From NCBI GenBank assembly GCA_035759705.1, contig DASTUJ010000083.1, positions 1 to 41,559 of the forward strand: 41,559 bases of DNA, in the 5' to 3' direction. The stretch comes from Actinomycetota bacterium (GTDB lineage: Bacteria > Actinomycetota > CADDZG01 > JAHWKV01). Each line of letters starts with the position of its first letter. Position 1 is the stretch's first letter. Positions 7,837 through 15,055 of this stretch are shown here, piece after piece. Below the pieces are notes generated by a model. The model did no database searches and had not been told where the DNA came from. It saw nothing but the letters and a program-made list of their open reading frames with translations. The translations under genes and the position numbers were made by a program.

Positions 7837-8791
7837 TGTGGAACTCGGCCCAGAGCGGGTAGTGGTCGGAAATCCTCCAGCTCAGCGCCGCCCTGGTCAG
7901 GTTCGTCATGACGTACTTGGCGAAGTCGAAGTAGCCGGCGTTCTTGCGGTAGCTGAGCGACAGAGCCGGGGCGCCCGATTCGCCGGTGAACCAGGCAATC
8001 TGGTCGTAGAAGTTCTTCTGGGAGTTCCCGAAGATCGTCCGGGGGACCAGGTTCAGCTCGCTCGGCGTCCGAAGTCCCGTGGAGGTGAAGGCCTGGTAGA
8101 GCGGGTCGCCGTTGCGGTCGATGTTGAAGTCGCCCAGGACGATCAGGTTCTGGTGCCAGGAGTTAAGGTCTTTCGCCCACTTCGCCATGTACTCGGCGAT
8201 CCCGGTCAGCTCCGGCACCCGTTCGGTGGCGTGCTTGCCGAACAAGACGTGGAGGGTGACGAGGATGAAGGTCTGATTGCCCGACAGGAAGCTCACGGCG
8301 TAGGGCGTCCGGGCGAACTGGTCCTCGAGCGCGTCCTTGGACTGCCGGTCGAGCCATTCCCGGGGCACCACCAGCTCGGCGGCCAGGCCCGAGGGCTTGG
8401 CCCGCCGGGTGTCGAAGACGAACGCCAGGCGCTCGTCGTTGCCCCTGGCGCCCTCGGTCACGTCGGTGAGGATGAGGCCCCAGTCCGGACCAAGGATGTC
8501 GAGCATGTGCCGGAGCGACCTGAGGTTGCCTTTGGTCTCCTGTATCGCGACCACGTCGAATCGCCGCACGATGGCGGCAATGCAGTTGAGGGAGAACAGG
8601 TCCCGTTTGGGGCTGTCGCTCTCCTCCGATCGCCACTTGTCGACCAGTCCGCCGAAAGCCCGGATGTTCCAGGTGCAGATCAGCAGGTTCTCGTCCAGGC
8701 GCTTGGGCGGAACGTCCCGGTCCAGAGCCTGAATCAGGACGTCGAGCTCGGGCTGGAACTCGGCGGGCAGCGGGTCGGTGGCGCTCGGCAT
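7829..8791 (-). CDS. Endonuclease/exonuclease/phosphatase-family hydrolase
   Basis: 320 residues from ATG 8791; the longer frame from 8869 adds 26 residues that are not family-like. DNase I-like EEP motifs are in order: a CTWNIRAFG strand near residue 40, VVAIQETKGN (metal-binding Glu) near 80, GDFNIDRNGDP (Asp/Asn pair) near 220 and a C-terminal SDHYPLW with the catalytic His. All key residues are present, so it should be an active metal-dependent phosphodiesterase. No signal peptide is seen, so it is probably cytoplasmic. The substrate (DNA, RNA, lipid or nucleotide) is not determinable. It is divergent from the metalloprotease gene at 8887. Confidence 0.85.
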   Translation of the reverse strand: MPSATDPLPAEFQPELDVLIQALDRDVPPKRLDENLLICTWNIRAFGGLVDKWRSEESDSPKRDLFSLNCIAAIVRRFDVVAIQETKGNLRSLRHMLDILGPDWGLILTDVTEGARGNDERLAFVFDTRRAKPSGLAAELVVPREWLDRQSKDALEDQFARTPYAVSFLSGNQTFILVTLHVLFGKHATERVPELTGIAEYMAKWAKDLNSWHQNLIVLGDFNIDRNGDPLYQAFTSTGLRTPSELNLVPRTIFGNSQKNFYDQIAWFTGESGAPALSLSYRKNAGYFDFAKYVMTNLTRAALSWRISDHYPLWAEFHIR

Positions 8792-8886
8792 CGCCTCAAA
8801 GTCTAGAAGTCTTTCGTTAAGCCGGCACCACTTGTTGCCGATGTAAAGAATTGACAACCAGATTTCCAACGAGCGGGGAAAAGTCC

Positions 8887-10032
8887 ATGAACGGAAACGT
8901 CAAGGGCGCGCTCATTGCCGCCGGCGTGACGGTCGCGGCACTGGCGACCCTCTTTGCGCTCGGCGCGCTCCTCGGCCCGGAGGGCGGTCGCCGTGAGCCC
9001 GAACCGGTTCCTGCCGTATGGGCGCCCGTCGTCGACGAGCTGGTGAAGTTCGTGGAGAACGAGAGGGGCCTGAAGTTCAAGGATGAGGTTTCGATGGTCT
9101 TCCAGACCGAAGAGGAGTTCCTCGAGGAGATCGAGGGGGACTCCGAGGACTATTACCAGCCGGACGCGGCCGACTCGTACATCGCCCTGAAGGCGCTGAA
9201 CCTCGTCGACGGCGAGCTGGACCTCGAGACCATGGAGGACCCGCTACAGGGCGGCGGCCTGGCGGGCTTCTACGACTCGATCACCGAAGAGCTGGTCGTG
9301 CAGGGCACCGACCCGACGCCGTTCGTGCGGATGGTCCTGGTCCACGAGCTCACCCACGCCCTTCAGGACCAGCACTTCGACCTGGACCAGGTGCCGGCGG
9401 ACACCGAGGAGTCCTACACCGCTTACGCCTCGCTGGTGGAGGGCGACGCCACCCGCATCGAAAACGCCTACTACGAGTCGTTGAGCCCGGAGGACCAGGC
9501 GCTGGTCGAATCCGAGAACCAGAGCCCCTTTGCCGGGACCGAGGACCCGTCGATCCAGACTCTCGCCATGCTTTCCGGCTTCCCGTACGAGGTTGGCTCG
9601 CTGTTCGTCGACGAAATCCTGAGCTCAGGCGGGCAGGCCCGGGTGGACCAGGCCTTCAAGTCGCCCCCGACCACCACCGAGCAGGTGCTGCACACCGACA
9701 GGTTCTTGAGAAGAGAGGACCCGGCGAAGGTCGATTCGCCCAAGGCGGAGGCCGAGGTCATCGAAGAGGGCATATGGGGCGAGAGAGGCCTGTTGACCAT
9801 GCTCCTGCAGACAATCGACCGGGACCAGGCTCTGCAGGCCGCCGAGGGGTGGAACGGCGACTACTACGTTGCCTGGAAGAGGGGAGGGACGGACTGCATC
9901 CGGATGAGCATCGCTACCGACACCGCCAAGGACAAGGCGGAGTTGTTCGAAGCCCTGACCGCATGGTCGTTCACCCAGCCGACCGCCTCCGTGACGAACG
10001 GCAAGACGATCCTGATCCGGGCCTGCGCCTGA
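8887..10032 (+). CDS. Membrane-anchored HExxH metalloprotease-like protein
   Basis: 381 residues from ATG 8887 (a purine-rich GCGGGGAAAAG precedes it). An N-terminal helix at about 8-28 anchors the protein; the remainder is acidic and extracytoplasmic. HELTH within a VLVHELTHALQDQHFD stretch (about residue 154) is a zinc-binding site, and a downstream EGDA segment about 35 residues on offers a third Glu ligand, as in gluzincins. This matches a family of actinobacterial hypothetical proteins with a peptidase-like core. No propeptide is obvious. The substrate is unknown. It stands alone, ending 2 bp before the end of the convergent crcB gene. Confidence 0.75.
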   Translation: MNGNVKGALIAAGVTVAALATLFALGALLGPEGGRREPEPVPAVWAPVVDELVKFVENERGLKFKDEVSMVFQTEEEFLEEIEGDSEDYYQPDAADSYIALKALNLVDGELDLETMEDPLQGGGLAGFYDSITEELVVQGTDPTPFVRMVLVHELTHALQDQHFDLDQVPADTEESYTAYASLVEGDATRIENAYYESLSPEDQALVESENQSPFAGTEDPSIQTLAMLSGFPYEVGSLFVDEILSSGGQARVDQAFKSPPTTTEQVLHTDRFLRREDPAKVDSPKAEAEVIEEGIWGERGLLTMLLQTIDRDQALQAAEGWNGDYYVAWKRGGTDCIRMSIATDTAKDKAELFEALTAWSFTQPTASVTNGKTILIRACA

Positions 10033-10033
10033 G

Positions 10034-10408
10034 CTAGAGGCTTCCCAGCCAAAAGCCGGCTGCTGCAGCCATCAGGCCGGCCAGCAACGTTCCCAGGGCG
10101 TTCAGCGCTGCCTGCAGGGCAAGGCCGTCCTCGGCGAGCTCTACGGTCTGGACGGCCAGCGTGCTGAAGGTGGTGTAAGCCCCGCAGAAGCCGGTCCCGG
10201 CGATGGCCATAGGCACGCCGCCCAGGTGTGAAGTCTCGTTTAGCCCGGCGAGGATGCCCAGCAGAAAGCTCCCGGACACATTCACCACCCAGATTCCCCA
10301 GGGGAACGTCTGAGCGAAGCGAGCCTGAGCCCAGCCGTCGACCAGGTAGCGAACGACGGCCCCCAGGGAGCACGCTGCCACAAACGCGACCCAGGCAGAG
10401 CCGCTCAC
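10034..10408 (-). CDS. crcB: CrcB/Fluc fluoride channel subunit (second)
   Basis: 124 residues with four membrane helices. Family signatures are NVSGSFLLGI (about 42-51) and GAYTTFST (about 76-83), the Fluc pore motifs. Fluc channels export fluoride as antiparallel dimers; genomes with two adjacent genes usually make a heterodimer. The GTG at 10408 is chosen because GTGA overlaps the TGA of the upstream crcB by 4 nt, giving translational coupling; the longer frame to 10750 is a shadow of that gene. No fluoride riboswitch is recognised upstream of the pair. Confidence 0.9.
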   Translation of the reverse strand: MSGSAWVAFVAACSLGAVVRYLVDGWAQARFAQTFPWGIWVVNVSGSFLLGILAGLNETSHLGGVPMAIAGTGFCGAYTTFSTLAVQTVELAEDGLALQAALNALGTLLAGLMAAAAGFWLGSL

Positions 10409-10845
10409 GGTAGACGGCTCGCCGGCCACAACCTCCGGCCGAGCACGAGGCCGGCCCAGGCCGCACCCAAACCGGTAACCAGGCTGGCCGCCGCATACAG
10501 GATTGCGGTAGATCCGTACCCGTGGCCGGTCAGGAGGTCGATTTCGACCACGAGGGTAGAGAACGTGGTGTAGGCGCCGAGCACGCCCGTGGCGAGGAAG
10601 GGGCGCACCCACCGGTTCTCGGGGAAACGCCGGACCGTCAGGACAACGACCAGCCCCAGCAGCAGGCTCCCCGAGACGTTCGTCCAGAACGTCGCCCAGG
10701 GAAAGCCGTTCGCCGCCGGGGGGAGGACCCGCGCGAAGACGTAACGGCACAGGCCCCCCAGCGCCCCGCCGGCCGCTATCGCCGCGAGGAGCGCCGGGCT
10801 GCGGTCGGGGGCGGGGTGAAAGTAGGTCATGCGGTCAAGCCGCAT
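10405..10845 (-). CDS. crcB: CrcB/Fluc fluoride channel subunit (first)
   Basis: 146 residues, four helices, with NVSGSLLLGL and GAYTTFST motifs. It is the first gene of the crcB pair and overlaps the second by 4 nt, so the two subunits are probably made in equal amounts and pair as a heterodimeric fluoride channel in the cytoplasmic membrane. ATG 10845 gives a short basic leader; ATG 10830 is an equally good start and neither has a strong Shine-Dalgarno. Compared with the partner it carries a longer cytosolic N-terminus, which is common in the first member of such pairs. Confidence 0.9.
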   Translation of the reverse strand: MRLDRMTYFHPAPDRSPALLAAIAAGGALGGLCRYVFARVLPPAANGFPWATFWTNVSGSLLLGLVVVLTVRRFPENRWVRPFLATGVLGAYTTFSTLVVEIDLLTGHGYGSTAILYAAASLVTGLGAAWAGLVLGRRLWPASRLP

Positions 10846-10911
10846 TATCGACCCTGTAGCGATCCCACAACCCGTTGCGCCGCCGCGGTCGACAGTCCGA
10901 GGTCCCTTGAG

Positions 10912-11370
10912 TCAGGCGACCTGCTGCTGGCGCTGCGCCGCCCGCTGCAGCACCTTGAGGGCCAGGCAGGGCACGGTATCGAGCAGGTCCAGGAACTCCC
11001 GCGCACCGATGACGGCAACCTCGCTGCTTCCCGTTGCGACCAGCGACTCGGGGTAGGGGAGCCGGCGCAGAGCCTGCATCTCTCCGAACATCTCGCCCTT
11101 GCCGGCGTAACCGGTTTCGGCGCCGTCCCGCTCGATCCGCAGCCTTCCTTTGCTGACAATGACCACCTGGTCGGCGTAGGCGCCCTGCCGGATGACCTCG
11201 GTCCCCGCCTCGACCTGGACGAAATCCACGAGACGGGCGATGGTCGCCAGCATCTTGCGGGAGCAGCCGTCGAAAATCGCGAGGGCGGCCATGCGCTCGA
11301 TCTTCTCGTCGGTCCGGTGACGGAGGGTTAGTAGTCCTTCGTTCCACTCTCTGCTGATTGTCCAGTCCAT
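10912..11370 (-). CDS. Lone cyclic-nucleotide-binding-domain protein
   Basis: 152 residues from ATG 11370. One cNMP-binding beta-roll (about 30-140) of the CRP/EPAC type is present, with a GEMFGEM phosphate-binding-cassette-like segment near residue 92. There is no helix-turn-helix, channel or enzyme domain, so it is a free-standing sensor rather than a CRP transcription factor. The cassette lacks the usual Arg that follows GE, so cyclic nucleotide binding is uncertain. The longer frame from 11490 covers the intergenic region and is not family-like. It is divergent from the MocR-like gene and 66 bp upstream of the crcB pair. Confidence 0.75.
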   Translation of the reverse strand: MDWTISREWNEGLLTLRHRTDEKIERMAALAIFDGCSRKMLATIARLVDFVQVEAGTEVIRQGAYADQVVIVSKGRLRIERDGAETGYAGKGEMFGEMQALRRLPYPESLVATGSSEVAVIGAREFLDLLDTVPCLALKVLQRAAQRQQQVA

Positions 11371-11476
11371 TTTGCATACCAATCTGGTTCGGGGCAGGCA
11401 CATTGGCCTCTTGACAGACCACTCTAGGAAAGATTGGACTTGACTTACATAGCCAATTGGAGGAAAGTGGCCTGAA
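11371..11476. promoter_or_regulatory. Divergent control region with repeated ATTGG/CCAAT motifs
   Basis: Between the divergent cNMP-binding gene and the MocR-like regulator, the pentamer ATTGG or its complement appears at 11379-11383, 11402-11406, 11433-11437 and as CCAATTGG at 11453-11460. A TTGACA lies at 11411-11416, with no good -10 at normal spacing. MocR-type regulators often bind direct repeats next to their own gene, so this is a candidate autoregulatory operator (inference). Confidence 0.4.
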
Positions 11477-12946
11477 ATGATTACCGCCACCGACCGCCGG
11501 CTGCTGCAGATACTCGGCGACTGGATGCAAAACGATGGGCCGCTCTACTCGCGCCTCACACGGGCGTTCGTTTCGGCCATCGAGCAGTCCGACCTGCCCC
11601 CGGGCACCAAGTTGCCGGCAGAACGATCCCTCGCCGACCTGTTGAGTGTCAGCAGGGCCACGGTAACCCAGGCGTACGAGTCGCTCCGGGACGCCGGCTG
11701 GGTGCAGAGCAGGCAGGGGAGCGGAACCTGGGTCGGCTCCCCGTCGCAGGCCGGGCGCCCGACCCCCGCCGGCCCGCGGCCGCTGTCGGCCGGCACGTTT
11801 TTCAACCGAATGATGGACACCAGCTCGCAGCCGCCCATCAACATGTCTATGGCCGCACTCTCCGGCGCCGACGAGATCTTCGCCGAGGGCAACTCCATCC
11901 AGCTATCGGACCTTCTCGGTGTCCCGAGCCACGGTTACGCCCCTCTCGGCTTCCAGCCGCTGCGCCGGGGGATCGCCGCGCTCTACACCAACGCCGGGGT
12001 TCCCACGCTGCCCGAGGAGATACTGGTAACGACCGGCGCCCAGCAGGCCATCTCCCTTCTTGCATGCCATTACATCCAGCGTGGAGACGCGGTGATCGTC
12101 GAATCGCCGACCTACTCCGGTGCCATCGACGCCTTCTCCCGGGCCGGCGGCCGCCTGATCCCGGTGCCGGTGGGCGTCGACGGTGTACGCCTGGACCTGC
12201 TGGCCGAGGCGCTGGCGACGGCCCGGCCCCGGCTGGTCTACCTGATGCCGACCTTCCAGAACCCGACCGGCGCAGTCATGCCAGAGGATGCCCGCAAGGA
12301 GGTCGCCCGCCTGGCCGACCAGTACCAGGTCCCCTTCGCCGAGGACAACACGCTGTCCGATCTCACGTTCGGCACCAAGCCCCCGCCGCCTCTGGCGCAC
12401 TACGCTAGGGGCGGCACGATTGTCAGCGTCGGCTCGATGAGCAAGCTCTACTGGGCGGGGATCCGCATCGGCTGGGTGAGGGGGCCGGAGTCGCTCATCA
12501 CCCGGCTGGGCCAGCACAAGGTGGCGGCGGACCTGGGTTCGTCGATGGTCTCCCAGGTGGTTGCCTGCCGGCTGCTGCCGAACCACGAGGCGGTCAAGGC
12601 ACGCAGGGCGGAGATGTTGCGGTCACGGCTCGACCTTCTGACCAAGCTCCTGCACGAACGAATTCCCGAGTGGCGGTGGCAGCGTCCGGAGGGCGGGCTG
12701 TCGCTGTGGGTGCGAATTACCAGCGGCGACGCCAATGCCTTCGCCGAGCAGGCTTTGCGGCACGGAGTCGCCATCACCCCGGGGAGCGACCTTGCCCCCG
12801 ACGACGCATTCCAGGACCACATGCGCCTCAACTACGTTGTTGAGGAGGCCTTGATAGAGGCGGCGGTCGATCGTCTGGCCGCCGCCTGGAAGGCCCACCG
12901 GGCCTCCGGCGGCCCCCAGCGGGAAGCGGTTGAAGTAAAAGTTTGA
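11477..12946 (+). CDS. MocR/PdxR-like GntR-aminotransferase regulator
   Basis: 489 residues. The N-terminal GntR winged helix-turn-helix is at about 15-85 (LPAERSLADLLSVSRATV within it); after a linker, a class-I aminotransferase-like domain runs to the end, with NPTG (about 260) and the PLP-lysine segment SMSKLYWAGIRIGW (about 320). This is the MocR architecture: a PLP-sensing transcription factor, often controlling vitamin B6, amino acid or transporter genes. The target is not evident, since the neighbours are a cNMP-binding protein (divergent) and a DUF4258/DUF2283 pair. A GGAGG lies 13 nt before the ATG, longer than usual. Confidence 0.9.
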   Translation: MITATDRRLLQILGDWMQNDGPLYSRLTRAFVSAIEQSDLPPGTKLPAERSLADLLSVSRATVTQAYESLRDAGWVQSRQGSGTWVGSPSQAGRPTPAGPRPLSAGTFFNRMMDTSSQPPINMSMAALSGADEIFAEGNSIQLSDLLGVPSHGYAPLGFQPLRRGIAALYTNAGVPTLPEEILVTTGAQQAISLLACHYIQRGDAVIVESPTYSGAIDAFSRAGGRLIPVPVGVDGVRLDLLAEALATARPRLVYLMPTFQNPTGAVMPEDARKEVARLADQYQVPFAEDNTLSDLTFGTKPPPPLAHYARGGTIVSVGSMSKLYWAGIRIGWVRGPESLITRLGQHKVAADLGSSMVSQVVACRLLPNHEAVKARRAEMLRSRLDLLTKLLHERIPEWRWQRPEGGLSLWVRITSGDANAFAEQALRHGVAITPGSDLAPDDAFQDHMRLNYVVEEALIEAAVDRLAAAWKAHRASGGPQREAVEVKV

Positions 12947-12972
12947 ACACCTGATGTAAGCTGCAAAACGTC

Positions 12973-13194
12973 TTGAAACTCTCCCACCACGCAATCCTGA
13001 GGATGGCGCAGCGCGAGATCTCCCCCCAGGAGGTCGAGCAGGCGCTGGCCAACGTCGTGTCCAGCGATCCGGGCGACCGGCCCAGCCGGGTGGTAAAGGT
13101 CGGGACCACGGAGGAGGGCAAGCGCCTGCGGATCACCCAGAACAACTTCGGGCAGGAGCACGTCATCACCGTGATCCGGGTGGAGAAGAGCTAG
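12973..13194 (+). CDS. DUF4258-like small protein
   Basis: 73 residues from TTG 12973. It begins with a SHHAILRMAQREIS-type segment, the His-x3-Arg-Met-x2-Arg signature of DUF4258 (RelE/BrnT-like fold), followed by beta strands ending in ITVIRVEK. Such proteins often sit beside a DUF2283 or antitoxin-like partner, and the next gene overlaps by one base and is DUF2283-like. A toxin-antitoxin role is possible but unproven. It is the first gene of the run leading into murJ; no Shine-Dalgarno is clear. Confidence 0.75.
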   Translation: MKLSHHAILRMAQREISPQEVEQALANVVSSDPGDRPSRVVKVGTTEEGKRLRITQNNFGQEHVITVIRVEKS

Positions 13195-13472
13195 TGCGGG
13201 TTCTGTACGACGGCGCCGTCGATGCTCTCTACCTGCCGTTCCGGCGGGGGGCCCGGGTCGACCGGTCGGTCGTGGTCGACATCAAGCGGATCGTCGACCT
13301 GGACGAGCGGGGAAACCCGGTCGGCATCGAGATCATGGGTGCTTCGCACGGCGTCCAGCTCTCCGACCTGGTGGAGGAGTACGGCCTGCAGGGCTGGGCC
13401 CCCGACTTCCCCGCCATCGAATCGTTTCAATTCACTGCTGAGGAGGGCGCCGAGGCGGCTGTAGACCCGTGA
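13194..13472 (+). CDS. DUF2283-domain protein
   Basis: 92 residues from GTG 13194, which overlaps the previous stop (TAGTG). The DUF2283 pattern is clear: LYDGAVDALYLPF at the start, a VVVDI strand, and DERGNPVGIEIMGAS around residues 41-55. The C-terminal tail is acidic. The pair with DUF4258 recurs in many bacteria, and the tail may bind the basic partner. Its stop overlaps the start of murJ (TGATG), so the pair is translationally joined to a cell-wall operon, which is unusual. Confidence 0.75.
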   Translation: MRVLYDGAVDALYLPFRRGARVDRSVVVDIKRIVDLDERGNPVGIEIMGASHGVQLSDLVEEYGLQGWAPDFPAIESFQFTAEEGAEAAVDP

Positions 13473-15055
13473 TGCCGGCGGCCCGCACCACGCGGGCGGC
13501 CACCGGCATGGCGGGAATCGTTGCGATCTCCCGGGCGGCCGGGTTCGTCCGGGTGCTGGTCGTCGCAGCGGTTCTGGGAACCAGCTATCTGGGCAACGCC
13601 TTTCAAGCAGCAAACTCTTTCTCCAACGTCCTCTTCGAGCTCATCGCAGCGGGCGCACTCTCCTCGGTTCTCGTCCCGACCTTCGTCCGGCTGCTCGACG
13701 CGGGCGACCAGAAGGGCGCGGAGGAGGTTGCGGGCGGGGTCCTCGGCTTCGCGGTCCTGGTCCTGGGCGCGGTCTCTCTGGCGGGGGTTCTGGCCGCTCC
13801 GCTTCTTGCCCGCCTCCTGACGGTGGGCGTCCCCGCCTCGGTCGTGGCCGACCAGCGGGAGCTGATCACCCATCTGCTCCGGTTCTTCGTCCCGCAGGTG
13901 GTGCTCTACTCCGCAGGGACCATTGCCATTGCGGTGCTGCAGGCCCGGCGGCGGTTTGCCGTGACGGTTGCGGCGCCCATCGGCAACACCCTGGTGATGG
14001 TCGCCTGCCTGCTCGCCTTCGGCGCCTCGGTCTCCGGCACGCCGACCTTCGACCTCACCGGCTCGCAGCGCTGGCTCCTGGTCGTTGCCGGTACCGGAGG
14101 GGTGCTGGCGTTCGTACTCCCGCTGCTGATCGCCACCCGGGCGTCCGGTTTTCGCCTGTACCCGCGGTTCGCCTTTTCCGACTCCCGGGTCCGGGAGCTA
14201 CTGAGGCACTCGGGCTGGGGCGTCGTTCTCCACAGCGCCGCCGGGCTGCTGCTGGGGGCGGCGATAGTCGCAGGCTCGGGCGTCGAGGGAGCCGTCGTCG
14301 CCTACCAGGTGGGGTGGGTGTTCTTCCTGGCGCCCTTCGCAATCTTCGCCCAGCCGGTCCAGACCGCGGTCCTTCCGGAGCTGGTGGCCGAAGTCGAAGG
14401 AGGCGACCTGGCACGGTTTCGGACGACCATGCGGTGGTCCCTCGAGCGGACGGCGCTGTTCGTCCTGCCGGTTTCCGCGGCGATGATGGCTCTGGCCCTG
14501 CCCGGGATGCGTGCGGTTTCCTTCGGCGAGGCCGGGGGGAACGGCCCCGGGCTGCTCGCCGCGGCGGTCGCCTCCCTGGCGGTTGGCCTTTATCCCTACG
14601 GCGCTTTTCTTCTCCTGGCCCGGGCCTACTACGCCCTGGGCGACAGCAGGACGCCCGGCTTTGCCGCCTTGTGGGTTTCGGCCGCCGGCGTGGTCGTGAT
14701 GCTGGCAGGGGGGCTGCTGACCGACGGGCCCGCCCGGGTCGCGGTTCTGGGGGCCGGCCACTCCTTCGCATATCTGCTGGGCTGCTTCCTCCTGCTCCGG
14801 GGGCTGGGCCGGCGCGCCGGTGGGTCGGTTGTGCCAACACGGGTCGGGACGATGGTGCTGGTGTCGGCGGCGGTGGGGGTCGTTGTGTGGCTGGGGAGCG
14901 GGATTGCGCTCGAAGGTCCGGGAGGCCGCCTGCGGGATATCGCCGTCCTGACGGTGGCCGGGGTGGTCGGGGGAGCGCTGGTATTCGCCGGGTACCGGGT
15001 CGCCGGGTTGCCGGGGGCCCTCACCCAGCGCACGCCTGTGGGCGACACGCCGTGA
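13472..15055 (+). CDS. murJ: Lipid II flippase MurJ (MviN family)
   Basis: 527 residues, about 14 membrane segments. The N-terminus shows the family pattern: a SRAAGFVRVLVVAAVLG helix near 20, then GNAFQAANSFSNVLFEL and GALSSVLVPTF with the conserved pore residues. MurJ moves undecaprenyl-linked peptidoglycan precursor, or related glycolipids in paralogues, to the outer face. ATG 13472 overlaps the preceding stop by one base; GTG 13469 is an alternative giving a 4-nt overlap. It lacks the long cytoplasmic pseudokinase tail of mycobacterial MurJ. The next gene starts at GTGA over its stop. Confidence 0.92.
   Translation: MPAARTTRAATGMAGIVAISRAAGFVRVLVVAAVLGTSYLGNAFQAANSFSNVLFELIAAGALSSVLVPTFVRLLDAGDQKGAEEVAGGVLGFAVLVLGAVSLAGVLAAPLLARLLTVGVPASVVADQRELITHLLRFFVPQVVLYSAGTIAIAVLQARRRFAVTVAAPIGNTLVMVACLLAFGASVSGTPTFDLTGSQRWLLVVAGTGGVLAFVLPLLIATRASGFRLYPRFAFSDSRVRELLRHSGWGVVLHSAAGLLLGAAIVAGSGVEGAVVAYQVGWVFFLAPFAIFAQPVQTAVLPELVAEVEGGDLARFRTTMRWSLERTALFVLPVSAAMMALALPGMRAVSFGEAGGNGPGLLAAAVASLAVGLYPYGAFLLLARAYYALGDSRTPGFAALWVSAAGVVVMLAGGLLTDGPARVAVLGAGHSFAYLLGCFLLLRGLGRRAGGSVVPTRVGTMVLVSAAVGVVVWLGSGIALEGPGGRLRDIAVLTVAGVVGGALVFAGYRVAGLPGALTQRTPVGDTP

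Noticed and set aside
10034-10750. 238-codon minus frame that would extend the second crcB upstream
   Set aside because: The added part is an out-of-frame reading of the first crcB; the GTGA overlap gives a family-length start.
10846-10911. Fluoride riboswitch before the crcB pair
   Set aside because: I could not find the conserved crcB-motif core in the short upstream gap.
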